Origin: Brachybacterium sp. SGAir0954
GTDB taxonomy: Bacteria > Actinomycetota > Actinomycetes > Actinomycetales > Dermabacteraceae
Length of the DNA stretch: 64,000 nucleotides
Direction: 5' to 3'
NCBI RefSeq assembly: GCF_005490785.1
Contig: NZ_CP027295.1
Location: 2,170,001 to 2,234,000, forward strand
The notes beneath the pieces are model-generated. The model made no database searches, was not told the DNA's origin, and was given only the letters and a program-made list of their open reading frames with translations. Below, in pieces: positions 51,715-60,019 of this stretch; the stretch's first letter is position 1; each line of letters starts with the position of its first letter. The translations under genes were made by a program, and so were the position numbers.

Positions 51715-52668
51715 ATGACCCACCCCCTGCGCATCGCCGTGCTTTCCGCATGGCACGTGCACGCCGAGGAGTACGGGCGCGCCGCCCTCGACCACCCGGA
51801 CACGGAGCTCGTGGCCGTCTGGGACGACGACGCCGAGCGCGGCGCCGCCCTGGCCGCGACCCTCGGGGTGCCCTTCGAGGCGGACCTCGACGCGCTCCTC
51901 GCCCGCGAGGACCTCGACGGCGTCACGAACACGACCGCGACCACCGACCACGACGAGATCCTCGGGAAGGTGATCGCGAGCGGGAAGCACGTCTTCACCG
52001 AGAAGCTGCTCTCGCCCACCGTCGAGGGCTGCGACGCCCTGACCTCCGCGGCGAGCGCCGCCGGCGTGCAGATCACCGTGTCCTTGCCGCGGCTCTCGCA
52101 CGGGTACACCGTCGCCCTGCGCGAGGTGCTCGAGGCCGGGACCCTGGGCCGCATCAGCTACTCGCGCGTGCGCCTGGCCCACAACGGCTCGACCGGCGAC
52201 TGGCTGCCCGCCCGCTTCTACGACCCGGCCGAGGCGATCGGCGGCGCGTTCAGCGACCTCGCCGCGCACCCCGTGTACCTCACCCAGCTGATCCTGGGCG
52301 CCGAGTCCTCGAGCGTGCGCGCCGCGTACACCGACATGACCGGCCGCGGCGTCGAGGACAACGCGGTCGTCACGATCACCACGCCGGACGGCGCGATCGG
52401 CGTCATCGAGACCGGCTTCGTGACCCCCTTCAGCCCCTTCACCATCGAGGTGCAGGGCACCGAGGGGACCCTGCTGTACGGGTTCGACGAGGGCCGCATG
52501 CAGCTCGGCACCGCCGAGGGGTGGAAGGACCTCGAGGTCCCCGCCGACATCGACGCCCCCTTCGCCCAGTGGGTCACCGCGATCCGCACCGGCACCCCCG
52601 CCACCGAGAACCTCGAGCGCGCCCGCGCGCTCACCCAGCTCGTCGTCGCCGCGAACGCCGCGGCCTGA
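51715..52668 (+). CDS. Gfo/Idh/MocA-family oxidoreductase, first of two
   Basis: 317 residues. Starts at ATG 51715. N-terminal nucleotide-binding fold is atypical: IAVLSAWHVHAEEYGRAAL lacks the usual GxGxxG. The catalytic-lysine block reads GKHVFTEKLLSPT, where EKP is usual. C-terminal domain HNGSTGDWLPARFYDP...GGAFSDLAAHPVYL holds the active-site Asp/His. Likely NAD(P)-dependent sugar oxidation or epimerisation in the pathway fed by the upstream importer; the weak dinucleotide motif makes this less certain. Confidence 0.85.
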   Translation: MTHPLRIAVLSAWHVHAEEYGRAALDHPDTELVAVWDDDAERGAALAATLGVPFEADLDALLAREDLDGVTNTTATTDHDEILGKVIASGKHVFTEKLLSPTVEGCDALTSAASAAGVQITVSLPRLSHGYTVALREVLEAGTLGRISYSRVRLAHNGSTGDWLPARFYDPAEAIGGAFSDLAAHPVYLTQLILGAESSSVRAAYTDMTGRGVEDNAVVTITTPDGAIGVIETGFVTPFSPFTIEVQGTEGTLLYGFDEGRMQLGTAEGWKDLEVPADIDAPFAQWVTAIRTGTPATENLERARALTQLVVAANAAA

Positions 52669-52686
52669 CCCCTCAGGAGAGACACC

Positions 52687-53697
52687 ATGACCCTCACCCT
52701 TCCCGTCCGCATCGGCCTCATCGGCGGCGGCGGCATCGCCAATGCCCACCTCGCCGGCTACGCCACCATCCCCGACCGCGTGAAGGTCACCGCCGTGGCC
52801 GACGCCGTCCCCGAGACCCTCGCCCAGCGCGTCGAGCAGCTCGGCGCGACCGGCTACAGCGACTTCACCGAGCTCGTGACGGACCCGGACGTCGACGCGG
52901 TCGACATCTGCCTGCCCCACCACCTCCACAAGCCCGCGATCATCGCCGCGGCGGAGGCCGGCAAGCACATCCTCTGCGAGAAGCCGCTGTGCCTCACCGC
53001 CGAGGAGGCGCGCGAGGTGCGCGACGCCGTGCAGAAGGCGGGCGTCACCCTCATGTGCGCCCACAACCAGCTGTTCATGCCCGCCGTCGCGAAGGCCAAG
53101 GAGGTCATCGACTCCGGCGCCCTCGGCACCGTCTACGAGGTGCGCACGACGGACTCGTTCTTCAACGACTTCGACCCGGAGTCCATGGGCTGGCGCGCGA
53201 AGGCCGCGACCTCCGGCGGCGGCGAGTACATCGACACCGGCTACCACCCGACCTACCTGCTCATGCACCTCTCCGGCGGCAAGCCGGTCGAGGCGTTCTC
53301 CATGATGTCCACGCACCGCCTCACCTTCATGGAGGGCGAGGACTCCGCCCAGGTGCTCGTGCGCTTCGACAACGGCTCGGTGGGCCAGCTCGTGACCTCG
53401 TGGGCCTACCAGGCCGCGCCGGGCACGGACCGCTTCTCCGTCGTGGGCGAGAAGGGCTCGCTGAGCTCCGACGGCTCGACCCTGCGTGTGAAGCTGCGCG
53501 CCGAGGAGGAGGAGCAGGTGTACGCGGCGGAGCCGATCGACACCTTCGCCGCTGAGATCGCGGACTTCGTCACCTGCCTCGAGACGGGCCGTCGCCCGAT
53601 CAACACCGAGGAGGAGGGCATCGCGGTGCTCGGCATCATCCTCGCGGCGTACGAGAGCTCCCGCTCCGGCAAGGCGGAGCCCGTCCCCACCGTGTGA
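52687..53697 (+). CDS. Gfo/Idh/MocA-family oxidoreductase, second of two
   Basis: 336 residues. Rossmann motif IGLIGGGGIANAHLAGY and the catalytic EKP motif GKHILCEKPLCL are canonical. The C-terminal domain has GGGEYIDTGYHPTYLLMHL with the conserved Asp and His. CAHNQLFMPAV is typical of dehydrogenases of sugars and inositols. AGGAG-type ribosome site 8 bp upstream. Last gene before a strong terminator. Confidence 0.93.
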   Translation: MTLTLPVRIGLIGGGGIANAHLAGYATIPDRVKVTAVADAVPETLAQRVEQLGATGYSDFTELVTDPDVDAVDICLPHHLHKPAIIAAAEAGKHILCEKPLCLTAEEAREVRDAVQKAGVTLMCAHNQLFMPAVAKAKEVIDSGALGTVYEVRTTDSFFNDFDPESMGWRAKAATSGGGEYIDTGYHPTYLLMHLSGGKPVEAFSMMSTHRLTFMEGEDSAQVLVRFDNGSVGQLVTSWAYQAAPGTDRFSVVGEKGSLSSDGSTLRVKLRAEEEEQVYAAEPIDTFAAEIADFVTCLETGRRPINTEEEGIAVLGIILAAYESSRSGKAEPVPTV

Positions 53698-53703
53698 GAC
53701 ACC

Positions 53704-53740
53704 TCGGCCCCGCCCCGCATGTCCTGCGGGGCGGGGCCGA
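53704..53740. terminator. Terminator between convergent operons
   Basis: 16-bp stem (TCGGCCCCGCCCCGCA with TGCGGGGCGGGGCCGA), 5-nt loop TGTCC. Palindromic, so it can act for both the oxidoreductase operon and the convergent heparinase gene. Confidence 0.9.
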
Positions 53741-53761
53741 CGGCCGTCCGGAGGCCCCCGC

Positions 53762-55657
53762 TCAGGCGGTGGCCCCGCCGGCACCCGGCCCCCGGCGGAG
53801 CACGAACGAGCTCCGGCCGCGGGCCGTCGCCGTCCCCGGGGTGAGCACCGTGCGATGCACGCGCTCACCCCAGGTCCCGCGCAGCCGCACGTCCGTCAGC
53901 GGGATCTCCTCGATGCGCACCGCGAGGTCCGGGGGATCCAGCCGCAGCTCGGCGGGGCCGATGCGCAGCCGCCCCTCGCCGAGCGGCTCGGGCCGGTCCA
54001 GGGTCATGAGCACCTGCTCCATCACGAGCGGCGAGGCGGCCTCCCAGTCGTCCTCGATCCGCACCTCCCGGCACCGTCGGTCCAGGGTCGCGGTACGGTC
54101 GCAGCGCCGCAGCCCTGCCTCCTCCGGGTACGCCCCGGCGAGGTCCGCGGAGAGCGCGGCGCGGTCGCCGTCGTCGGAGAAGACGGTGCCCGCAGCGCGG
54201 AAGCCGATCCCGGGTGGCTGCTCGAGCTCGCCGGGCAGCGGGCAGCTGTGGAAGCTGCTGCGCATCGTCCAGATCGTGTAGCGGGTCTCGGGCAGGAAGG
54301 TCTCGCGCCGGTAGTCGCCCACGCCGGCGTCGATGAGCACGGGCAGGCCGTCGAGCGAGGCGATCACGCCGCCCACGTCGTCGTGGTTGTGGCTGACGTC
54401 GTTGTGGCCGCCCTTCGCGGCGAGGAACCAGCCGCGCACCTCGCCCTCCTCCTCGCGCATCACGGCGATCTCGGTGCCGGGGGCGTACCAGGAGCGCGGC
54501 ATGCCGGGCGCCTCGGGCCCCGCCTCGCGCCAGGCGGGATCGCGCAGCTCGTGGAGCGTGCGCAGGAACTGGGGTGCGAGCTGCTCGGGCAGGCGCAGCG
54601 GGTGCAGCCCGCCCATCCAGCGGGCGTGCGCGGCGACCGCCTCGTCCTGCACCCGCTCGCCGAAGCGGGCGAGCAGGTGCCAGGAGGCGTTCGGCGGCAG
54701 GGAGGCGGCGCCGTCGGAGTAGTTGACCTGGGAGTCGGCGCTGATCTGCATGCGCATGGGGAAGGCGGCCATCGCCGCGACCGGCTCGACGACGAAGCCG
54801 TCGAGGGCGCCGTCGGTGATCTCCTCGAGCAGGTCGAGCGCCTCGAAGAGCGTCGCCCCGGCCCACCACCAGTAGGTGGCGCCCTCGTCGCAGCTGCCAT
54901 CGGCCGCATAGCCCGCGCGGAAGCGGTCGAGGATCGCGAGCGCCCGGCGGGAGTCCTCGGCGAGCACGGCCGGGTCCTCCTCGAGGGCCGCCGCGCAGAG
55001 CAGGGCGTTCGAGACGATCCACGGCGCCCAGTTGTTGGGGGTCTCCTCGATCCCGTGCCAGAAGTAGACCTCCTCGCGCCACGGGCGCAGCACCCGGGTG
55101 CGGATCTCGTGGTGCATGCGCGCCCGGATCCCGGGGTACTCCTCCTCGAGCGCCTCACCGGCGAAGGAGTCGACGGCGGCGAGCATCCCGCCCGCGTAGC
55201 CGCAGGCGAGGTCGAGCACGTCCCGCCCGGGCTGGGGGAGCGGCGGCCGGGAGCCGTCCTCGGGGAGCGCGTAGTGGGAGGGCAGGCACCAGGCGGAGAG
55301 CTCGCACAGCCGCCAGACGTCGTCCGCGAGGTCGCGCCGCCAGCGGTCCTCGCCGGTGAGCGCGAGCGCGAGGGCGGCGGAGGCGGTCGCGTTCAGCAGC
55401 AGCCGCTGCGCGGTGTCGTAGGGCAGCCGCTCCCCGGTGCGGTGGTAGTGATTCCACAGCTCGAGGCTGGGCGGGGTCTCGCGCGAGTCGCGCTGCCAGG
55501 CCTCCGCCGCCTCGAGCACCCTCCCGCGGTGCGCGGCGGGCACGTGCTCCCAGGCGGCGCGGTCCGCGACGGGCGGGGCGGCGCGCCAGGCGCCGGGGCG
55601 GAGGGCGGCGAGGACGGGAGGGGTGAGGAGGTCCGAGAGGCGGGAGGGGACGGTCAT
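53762..55657 (-). CDS. Heparinase II/III-like polysaccharide lyase
   Basis: 631 residues. An N-terminal alpha/alpha toroid (WNHYHRTGERLPYD, ETPNNWAPWIVSNALLCAAAL, GYAADGSCDEGATYWWWAGATLFEALDLL) precedes a C-terminal beta domain. The beta domain begins at FLAAKGGHNDVSHNHDDVGGVIASLDG, the heparinase II/III motif with its conserved His, followed by PVLIDAGVGDYRRETF. No signal peptide, so it acts on imported oligosaccharides. Probably eliminates uronate-containing glycans, although substrate is not fixed by the motif. Shares an operon with the dehydrogenase upstream (11-bp gap). Confidence 0.87.
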   Translation of the reverse strand: MTVPSRLSDLLTPPVLAALRPGAWRAAPPVADRAAWEHVPAAHRGRVLEAAEAWQRDSRETPPSLELWNHYHRTGERLPYDTAQRLLLNATASAALALALTGEDRWRRDLADDVWRLCELSAWCLPSHYALPEDGSRPPLPQPGRDVLDLACGYAGGMLAAVDSFAGEALEEEYPGIRARMHHEIRTRVLRPWREEVYFWHGIEETPNNWAPWIVSNALLCAAALEEDPAVLAEDSRRALAILDRFRAGYAADGSCDEGATYWWWAGATLFEALDLLEEITDGALDGFVVEPVAAMAAFPMRMQISADSQVNYSDGAASLPPNASWHLLARFGERVQDEAVAAHARWMGGLHPLRLPEQLAPQFLRTLHELRDPAWREAGPEAPGMPRSWYAPGTEIAVMREEEGEVRGWFLAAKGGHNDVSHNHDDVGGVIASLDGLPVLIDAGVGDYRRETFLPETRYTIWTMRSSFHSCPLPGELEQPPGIGFRAAGTVFSDDGDRAALSADLAGAYPEEAGLRRCDRTATLDRRCREVRIEDDWEAASPLVMEQVLMTLDRPEPLGEGRLRIGPAELRLDPPDLAVRIEEIPLTDVRLRGTWGERVHRTVLTPGTATARGRSSFVLRRGPGAGGATA

Positions 55658-55668
55658 CGGGGGCCTCC

Positions 55669-56694
55669 TCAGGCGCGCAGGGAGAAGGTCGAGGCGGAGA
55701 TCTCCTCGGCGAAGGTGCCGGTCGTGGCGAAGGAGATGACCTCGTCCACCGCATGGGCGGAGAGACGGCCCAGCTCCGTGCCCACGGACCCGGCGATGTG
55801 CGGGGTGAGGAACGCGTGGGGGTGCGTGCGAAGACGTGAGCCCAGGGGGAGAGGCTCCTCCTCGGCGACGTCGAGCAGCGCGGTCACGTCCCCGTCGTCG
55901 AGGCGGTCGGCGAGGGCGTCCTGGTCCACGAGCTCGCCACGGGCGGTGTTGACGAAGGTGGTCCCCGGCCGCATGCGACGCAGCAGCTCGCGGTCGATCA
56001 TGCGGGAGGTCGAGGGCAGCAGCGGGGCGTGCAGGGAGATGATGTCGCTGCGCTCCATGAGCTCGGGGAGGGGCACGAGGGCCACACCGAGCTCCCGGGC
56101 CTGGGCGGGGGTGAGCGTGGGATCGGCGAGGACGACGTCGAGGTCGAAGGCGCGCAGGCGCTCGATGACGAGCCGGCCCACGCTCGAGGCGCCGATGATG
56201 CCGACGGTGCGGGAGCGGATACCGACGGCGGGCCAGCTGCCCTCGAGGTCGATCTCCGCGGCGCCCTCGCGCAGTCGCTGCGCGGCCCAGAAGGCGCGCT
56301 TCGCGCCGAGCACGATCAGCGCCACGGTGAACTCGGCGACGGGGATCGCGTTGACGCTCGCGCTCGAGCTCACCGCGATGCCGCGGCGGTAGACCTCGTC
56401 CGTGACGAGGGTGCGCACGGTGCCGGCGGAGTGGGCGATCGCGCGCAGGGCGGGCATCTCGTCCAGGAGCGCCGCGTCGAGCACGGGGGAGCCCCAGCCG
56501 GTCACGAGGATCTCGACCTCGGAGAGGAGCGCGGCGTCCTGCGCATCGATGCGCAGGGGACGGTCCGCGAGCAGGCGCAGGGCGGGATGGGACTCGAGCC
56601 GCTGCAGGTCGACCTGCCCGAAGACCCGTCGGAACGTCTCCTCGGGAAGGAGCATCCCGACGCTGCGACGGGATGCGGAGGCGTGATCGGTCAT
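55669..56694 (-). CDS. D-isomer-specific 2-hydroxyacid dehydrogenase family protein
   Basis: 341 residues from ATG 56694 (GAGGAGA upstream). NAD-binding motif RTVGIIGASSVGRLVIERLRAFDLDVVLADP, the Arg block TTFVNTARGELVDQDALADRL, the catalytic Glu region ALLDVAEEEPLPLGSRLRTHP and the His in FLTPHIAGSVGTE. Oxidises or reduces a 2-hydroxyacid or 2-keto sugar acid, probably derived from the lyase products. Downstream of a DeoR/LacI-hybrid regulator. Confidence 0.9.
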   Translation of the reverse strand: MTDHASASRRSVGMLLPEETFRRVFGQVDLQRLESHPALRLLADRPLRIDAQDAALLSEVEILVTGWGSPVLDAALLDEMPALRAIAHSAGTVRTLVTDEVYRRGIAVSSSASVNAIPVAEFTVALIVLGAKRAFWAAQRLREGAAEIDLEGSWPAVGIRSRTVGIIGASSVGRLVIERLRAFDLDVVLADPTLTPAQARELGVALVPLPELMERSDIISLHAPLLPSTSRMIDRELLRRMRPGTTFVNTARGELVDQDALADRLDDGDVTALLDVAEEEPLPLGSRLRTHPHAFLTPHIAGSVGTELGRLSAHAVDEVISFATTGTFAEEISASTFSLRA

Positions 56695-56784
56695 GGGGTG
56701 TGTCTCCTCGTTCGGTGGCCCCGTCATCTCACCGGCTCCCGAACGACCACGTCAACCATCACCGTGCGATCGAACAGATACCGA

Positions 56785-57882
56785 TCACCGGCGGGGTGCG
56801 GCCGTCGAGGCGCGGACCGCGAGCGAGGGGCGCACGGCCACGTGACGTGCGGCGAGACCGGCCTGGGCGCCGCTCGAGAGCCGATCGAACACGAGCCCCA
56901 CCGCGATCCGGCCCACGTCCCGGCGCGGCGGGGAGACCGCGGTGAGCGGCACCGCGGCGAGCTCCGCGATCTCGTCGTCGTAGGAGATCAGCGACAGGTC
57001 CCCGGGGATCTCGAGCCCGGTCTCGAGCGCCGTGCCGAGGAAGTCCGCCGCGTAGTGGTCGGAGTGCACGAGCAGCGCCGTGACCCCGGCCTCGAGCGCC
57101 CGGTCCAGGCAGCGTCGGGACTGCGCGGCCGTGTCCTCACCCTCCTCGATGACGATCACGGGGGCGTCGCCGGGAAGGCCCCGGCGCTCGAGCGCCCGTG
57201 CGAAGCCCGGGCGCAGCGCTCCGGCGGTGGGGGTGTCGTAGGTGAACATGCCGATCCGCTCGTGGCCGAGCTCGACGAGGTGGCCGACGGCGAGGGCGGC
57301 GCCCGCGGCGTGGTCCGTGCGCACCGACTCGAGCACGGCGCCCTCGGCCTCCTCGGCGACGCCGCGCTCGACCATGACGACCGGCAGGCCGCAGTCGACG
57401 AGGCGCTCGCGCAGCGCCGGGTCGTCGGCGGAGGCGCTGGTCACGAGCAGGGCATCGGCGCCGCCGGCGATCAGGCGCTCGAGCTGGACGCGCTCGCGGT
57501 CGGGGTCGTAGCGGGAGACGCCGAGCATCATCCGGCCGCCGAGCTCACGGGTGCGCTCGAGGGCGCCGTCCACGACGGTGGGGAAGTAGTAGCTGGGGTC
57601 GGGGCTCAGCACACCGAGCGTGAACAGCGCCCCGCCCTCGGGATCCGCATCCGGGCCGCGGCGCGCCGAGGGCCGGTGACGGACGGTCGTGGAGGGCGGC
57701 ACCTCGATCGCCTCGGCGCCGCCGTGGATCCGTCGCAGGGCGCCGGCGTCGGCGAGCTCACGGAGGTCGCGGCGCACGGTCATGGGGGAGATCCCCATGC
57801 GCGCGGCGAAGTCCGCGACGGAGACGGTGCCGTGCATCCGCAGCTCCATGAGGATGCGCTCCTGGCGCCCCGGGACGTTCAT
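56785..57882 (-). CDS. Hybrid regulator: DeoR-type HTH with LacI-type sensor domain
   Basis: 365 residues. N-terminal DeoR helix-turn-helix (RQERILMELRMHGTVSVADFAARMGISPMTVRRDLRELADAGALRRIHGGA) is joined to a periplasmic-binding-like sensor: FTLGVLSPDPSYYFPTVVDGALERTRELG, DALLVTSASADDPALRE, GYGHERIGM-type LGHERIGMFTYDTPTAG and DLSLISYDDEIAELAAVPLT. The usual DeoR sugar-phosphate domain is absent. It is divergent from the second ABC importer and upstream of the lyase operon, so it probably controls both. Three 10-bp repeats lie in the intergenic region. Confidence 0.9.
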   Translation of the reverse strand: MNVPGRQERILMELRMHGTVSVADFAARMGISPMTVRRDLRELADAGALRRIHGGAEAIEVPPSTTVRHRPSARRGPDADPEGGALFTLGVLSPDPSYYFPTVVDGALERTRELGGRMMLGVSRYDPDRERVQLERLIAGGADALLVTSASADDPALRERLVDCGLPVVMVERGVAEEAEGAVLESVRTDHAAGAALAVGHLVELGHERIGMFTYDTPTAGALRPGFARALERRGLPGDAPVIVIEEGEDTAAQSRRCLDRALEAGVTALLVHSDHYAADFLGTALETGLEIPGDLSLISYDDEIAELAAVPLTAVSPPRRDVGRIAVGLVFDRLSSGAQAGLAARHVAVRPSLAVRASTAAPRR

Positions 57883-57909
57883 GACAACTCCTGTTCGAGT
57901 TCTGTGCGA

Positions 57910-57939
57910 GTGATCGAAGGTGATTGACCGTGATCGTAA
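57910..57939. promoter_or_regulatory. Three 10-bp direct repeats, candidate operator array
   Basis: GTGATCGAAG, GTGATTGACC, GTGATCGTAA start at 57910, 57920 and 57930. The core GTGATYG repeats at an exact 10-bp pitch, close to one helical turn, in the gap between the hybrid regulator and the ABC operon. Probable binding site for that regulator. Confidence 0.6.
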
Positions 57940-58054
57940 CGGTTGCGTTCACTGTCCAGCACCCGGGCCACCGCGAAGAGGCGCGCCCGAGCGGGACGGC
58001 CGAGTGGCCGCTCCCCAGGTCAGGACAGAACCGTCCCGTGAGCGAGGGAGCCAC

Positions 58055-59059
58055 ATGACCGTCAGGACACCGACAAGGCCGCCGGGCACCGGCGTGCTCC
58101 GGCGCGCCGCCGCACGCCGCGACACCGGCGCCGCGATCCCGCGGCGCACCGTGCCGTGGGCGCAGCGGCTGCGCCGCGACTACCCGCTCGCGCTCATGGT
58201 CGCCCCCGCGGTGATCCTGCTGCTGCTGTTCGTGTACGTGCCGCTGCTGGGCAATGTCATCGCGTTCATGGACTACCAGCCCTACATCCCGATCCTGCAG
58301 AGCCCGTGGGCGGGGCTGTCCAACTTCACCGCCCTGTTCACCGACGCCGCCTTCTGGGCCGCGGTCGTCAACACCCTCGAGATCACAGCGATCCAGCTCG
58401 TGCTCTTCTTCCCGGTGCCGATCGCGCTCGCGCTGCTCATCCACTCGCTCGTGTGGCCGTGGCTGCGCGCGGTCGTGCAGTCGGTGCTCTACCTCCCGCA
58501 CTTCCTCTCGTGGGTGATCGTCGTGGGGTTCTTCCAGCAGAGCCTGGGCTCCGCCGGCATCATCAACCGCTGGCTGCGCGAGCTGGACATCCACACGATC
58601 AACATCCTCGCGGAGCCCTCCACCTTCAAGCTCCTGCTCTCCGCGCAGGTCATCTGGAAGGACGCCGGCTGGGGCACGATCATCTTCCTCGCCGCGCTCG
58701 CCGCGATCGACGACTCCCTCTACGAGGCCGCCGCGATCGACGGCGCCGGCGCCTGGGGCCGGTTCTGGCACGTGACGCTCCCGGGCATCCGCCCGATCAT
58801 CGTGCTGCTGCTGATCCTCCGGCTCGGCGACGCGCTGAGCGTCGGCTTCGAGCAGATCATCCTCCAGCGCAGCGCCGTCGGACCGGGCGCCGCGGAGGTC
58901 CTGGACACCTACGTCTACTACCACGGCGTGATCGACGGGAACTGGTCCACCGGCATCGCCGCCGGACTCATCAAGGGACTCGTCGGCCTCGTGCTGATCC
59001 TCGCGGCCAACAAGGCCGCCCACATGCTCGGCGAGCAAGGAGTGTATGCGAAGTCATGA
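58055..59059 (+). CDS. ABC transporter permease (LplB type)
   Basis: 334 residues from ATG 58055. Six helices beginning PLALMVAPAVILLLLFVYVPLLGNVIAFMDYQPY. PHFLSWVIVVGFFQQSLG and the EAA loop SLYEAAAIDGAGAWGRFWHVTLPGIRPI match LplB-type permeases. These serve large oligosaccharides and lack a dedicated ATPase. Ends with ATGA overlap into the next permease. Confidence 0.94.
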   Translation: MTVRTPTRPPGTGVLRRAAARRDTGAAIPRRTVPWAQRLRRDYPLALMVAPAVILLLLFVYVPLLGNVIAFMDYQPYIPILQSPWAGLSNFTALFTDAAFWAAVVNTLEITAIQLVLFFPVPIALALLIHSLVWPWLRAVVQSVLYLPHFLSWVIVVGFFQQSLGSAGIINRWLRELDIHTINILAEPSTFKLLLSAQVIWKDAGWGTIIFLAALAAIDDSLYEAAAIDGAGAWGRFWHVTLPGIRPIIVLLLILRLGDALSVGFEQIILQRSAVGPGAAEVLDTYVYYHGVIDGNWSTGIAAGLIKGLVGLVLILAANKAAHMLGEQGVYAKS

Positions 59060-59940
59060 GCACCGTCGTGCGGCCCGTGTGGGCCGGAAAACCCCAGCCC
59101 GTCGTCCTCCTGCTGAAGGCGCTCGCGATCCTCGTCGCCCTCACCGTCGTGCTCTTCCCGTTCCTCATGGTCATCTCCACGAGCCTGTCCAGCGCAGCGG
59201 ACGTCACCGCCGCCGGCGGCTACGTGCTTTGGCCCCGCTCGGTGACCTTCGAGGCCTATGAGCAGATCCTCTCCGGGGGTCTCGTCACCCGGGCGATCCT
59301 CGTGACCGCCGCCGTCACCGCGGTCGGCACCACGATCAGCGTCGCCTCGACGGTGCTCGCCGCCTGGGCGCTCAGCCGGCCCTCGTTCTTCCAGCGGCCC
59401 GTGCTGATGTTCGTGCTGCTGACGTTCCTGTTCTCCCCGGGCATGATCCCGCTGTACCTCATGGTCAAGCAGCTCGGACTGCTGGACAGCCTGTGGTCGC
59501 TGATCCTGCCCTCGGCGTTCAGCGTCTTCAACATGATCGTCGTGCGCGGCTTCATGATGGGCATCCCGCAGGAGCTCGTGGACAGCGCCAAGATCGACGG
59601 CGCCGGCGAGCTGCGGATCCTGCTGCGGATCATCCTCCCGCTCTCCCGCGCCGTGATCGCCGTGGTCGCCCTGTTCTACGCCGTCGGCTACTGGAACTCC
59701 TTCTTCAACGCGATGCTCTACATCGACGACACCTCGAAGTGGACGCTCCAGCTGGTGCTGCGCACCTACGTGCTGCAGGGCTCCTCCCTCGTCGAGGCGA
59801 GCACGGACTCCGTGACACCGCCCGCCCAGTCGATCCAGATGGCCGTCGTGATGATCGCGATCATCCCGATCCTGTGCGCCTACCCGCTTGTCCAGCGCCA
59901 CCTCACCAAGGGCGTGCTCACCGGCGCCGTCAAGGGCTGA
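59056..59940 (+). CDS. ABC transporter permease (LplC type)
   Basis: 294 residues; ATG overlaps the previous stop. LALTVVLFPFLMVISTSLSSAADV, FLFSPGMIPLYLMVKQLGLLDSLWSLILPSAFSVFNMIVVRGFM and the EAA loop LVDSAKIDGAGELRILLRIILPLSRAV are typical. Ends QRHLTKGVLTGAVKG, the LplC-like tail. Channel partner of the preceding gene. Confidence 0.95.
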   Translation: MSTVVRPVWAGKPQPVVLLLKALAILVALTVVLFPFLMVISTSLSSAADVTAAGGYVLWPRSVTFEAYEQILSGGLVTRAILVTAAVTAVGTTISVASTVLAAWALSRPSFFQRPVLMFVLLTFLFSPGMIPLYLMVKQLGLLDSLWSLILPSAFSVFNMIVVRGFMMGIPQELVDSAKIDGAGELRILLRIILPLSRAVIAVVALFYAVGYWNSFFNAMLYIDDTSKWTLQLVLRTYVLQGSSLVEASTDSVTPPAQSIQMAVVMIAIIPILCAYPLVQRHLTKGVLTGAVKG

Positions 59941-60019
59941 CACCACCGCGCGCCCCCGCCCGTCGTCCCCGCAGACCCCACCGCTCTACCATCCCGCCAC
60001 CCGATCACAGGAGATCACC

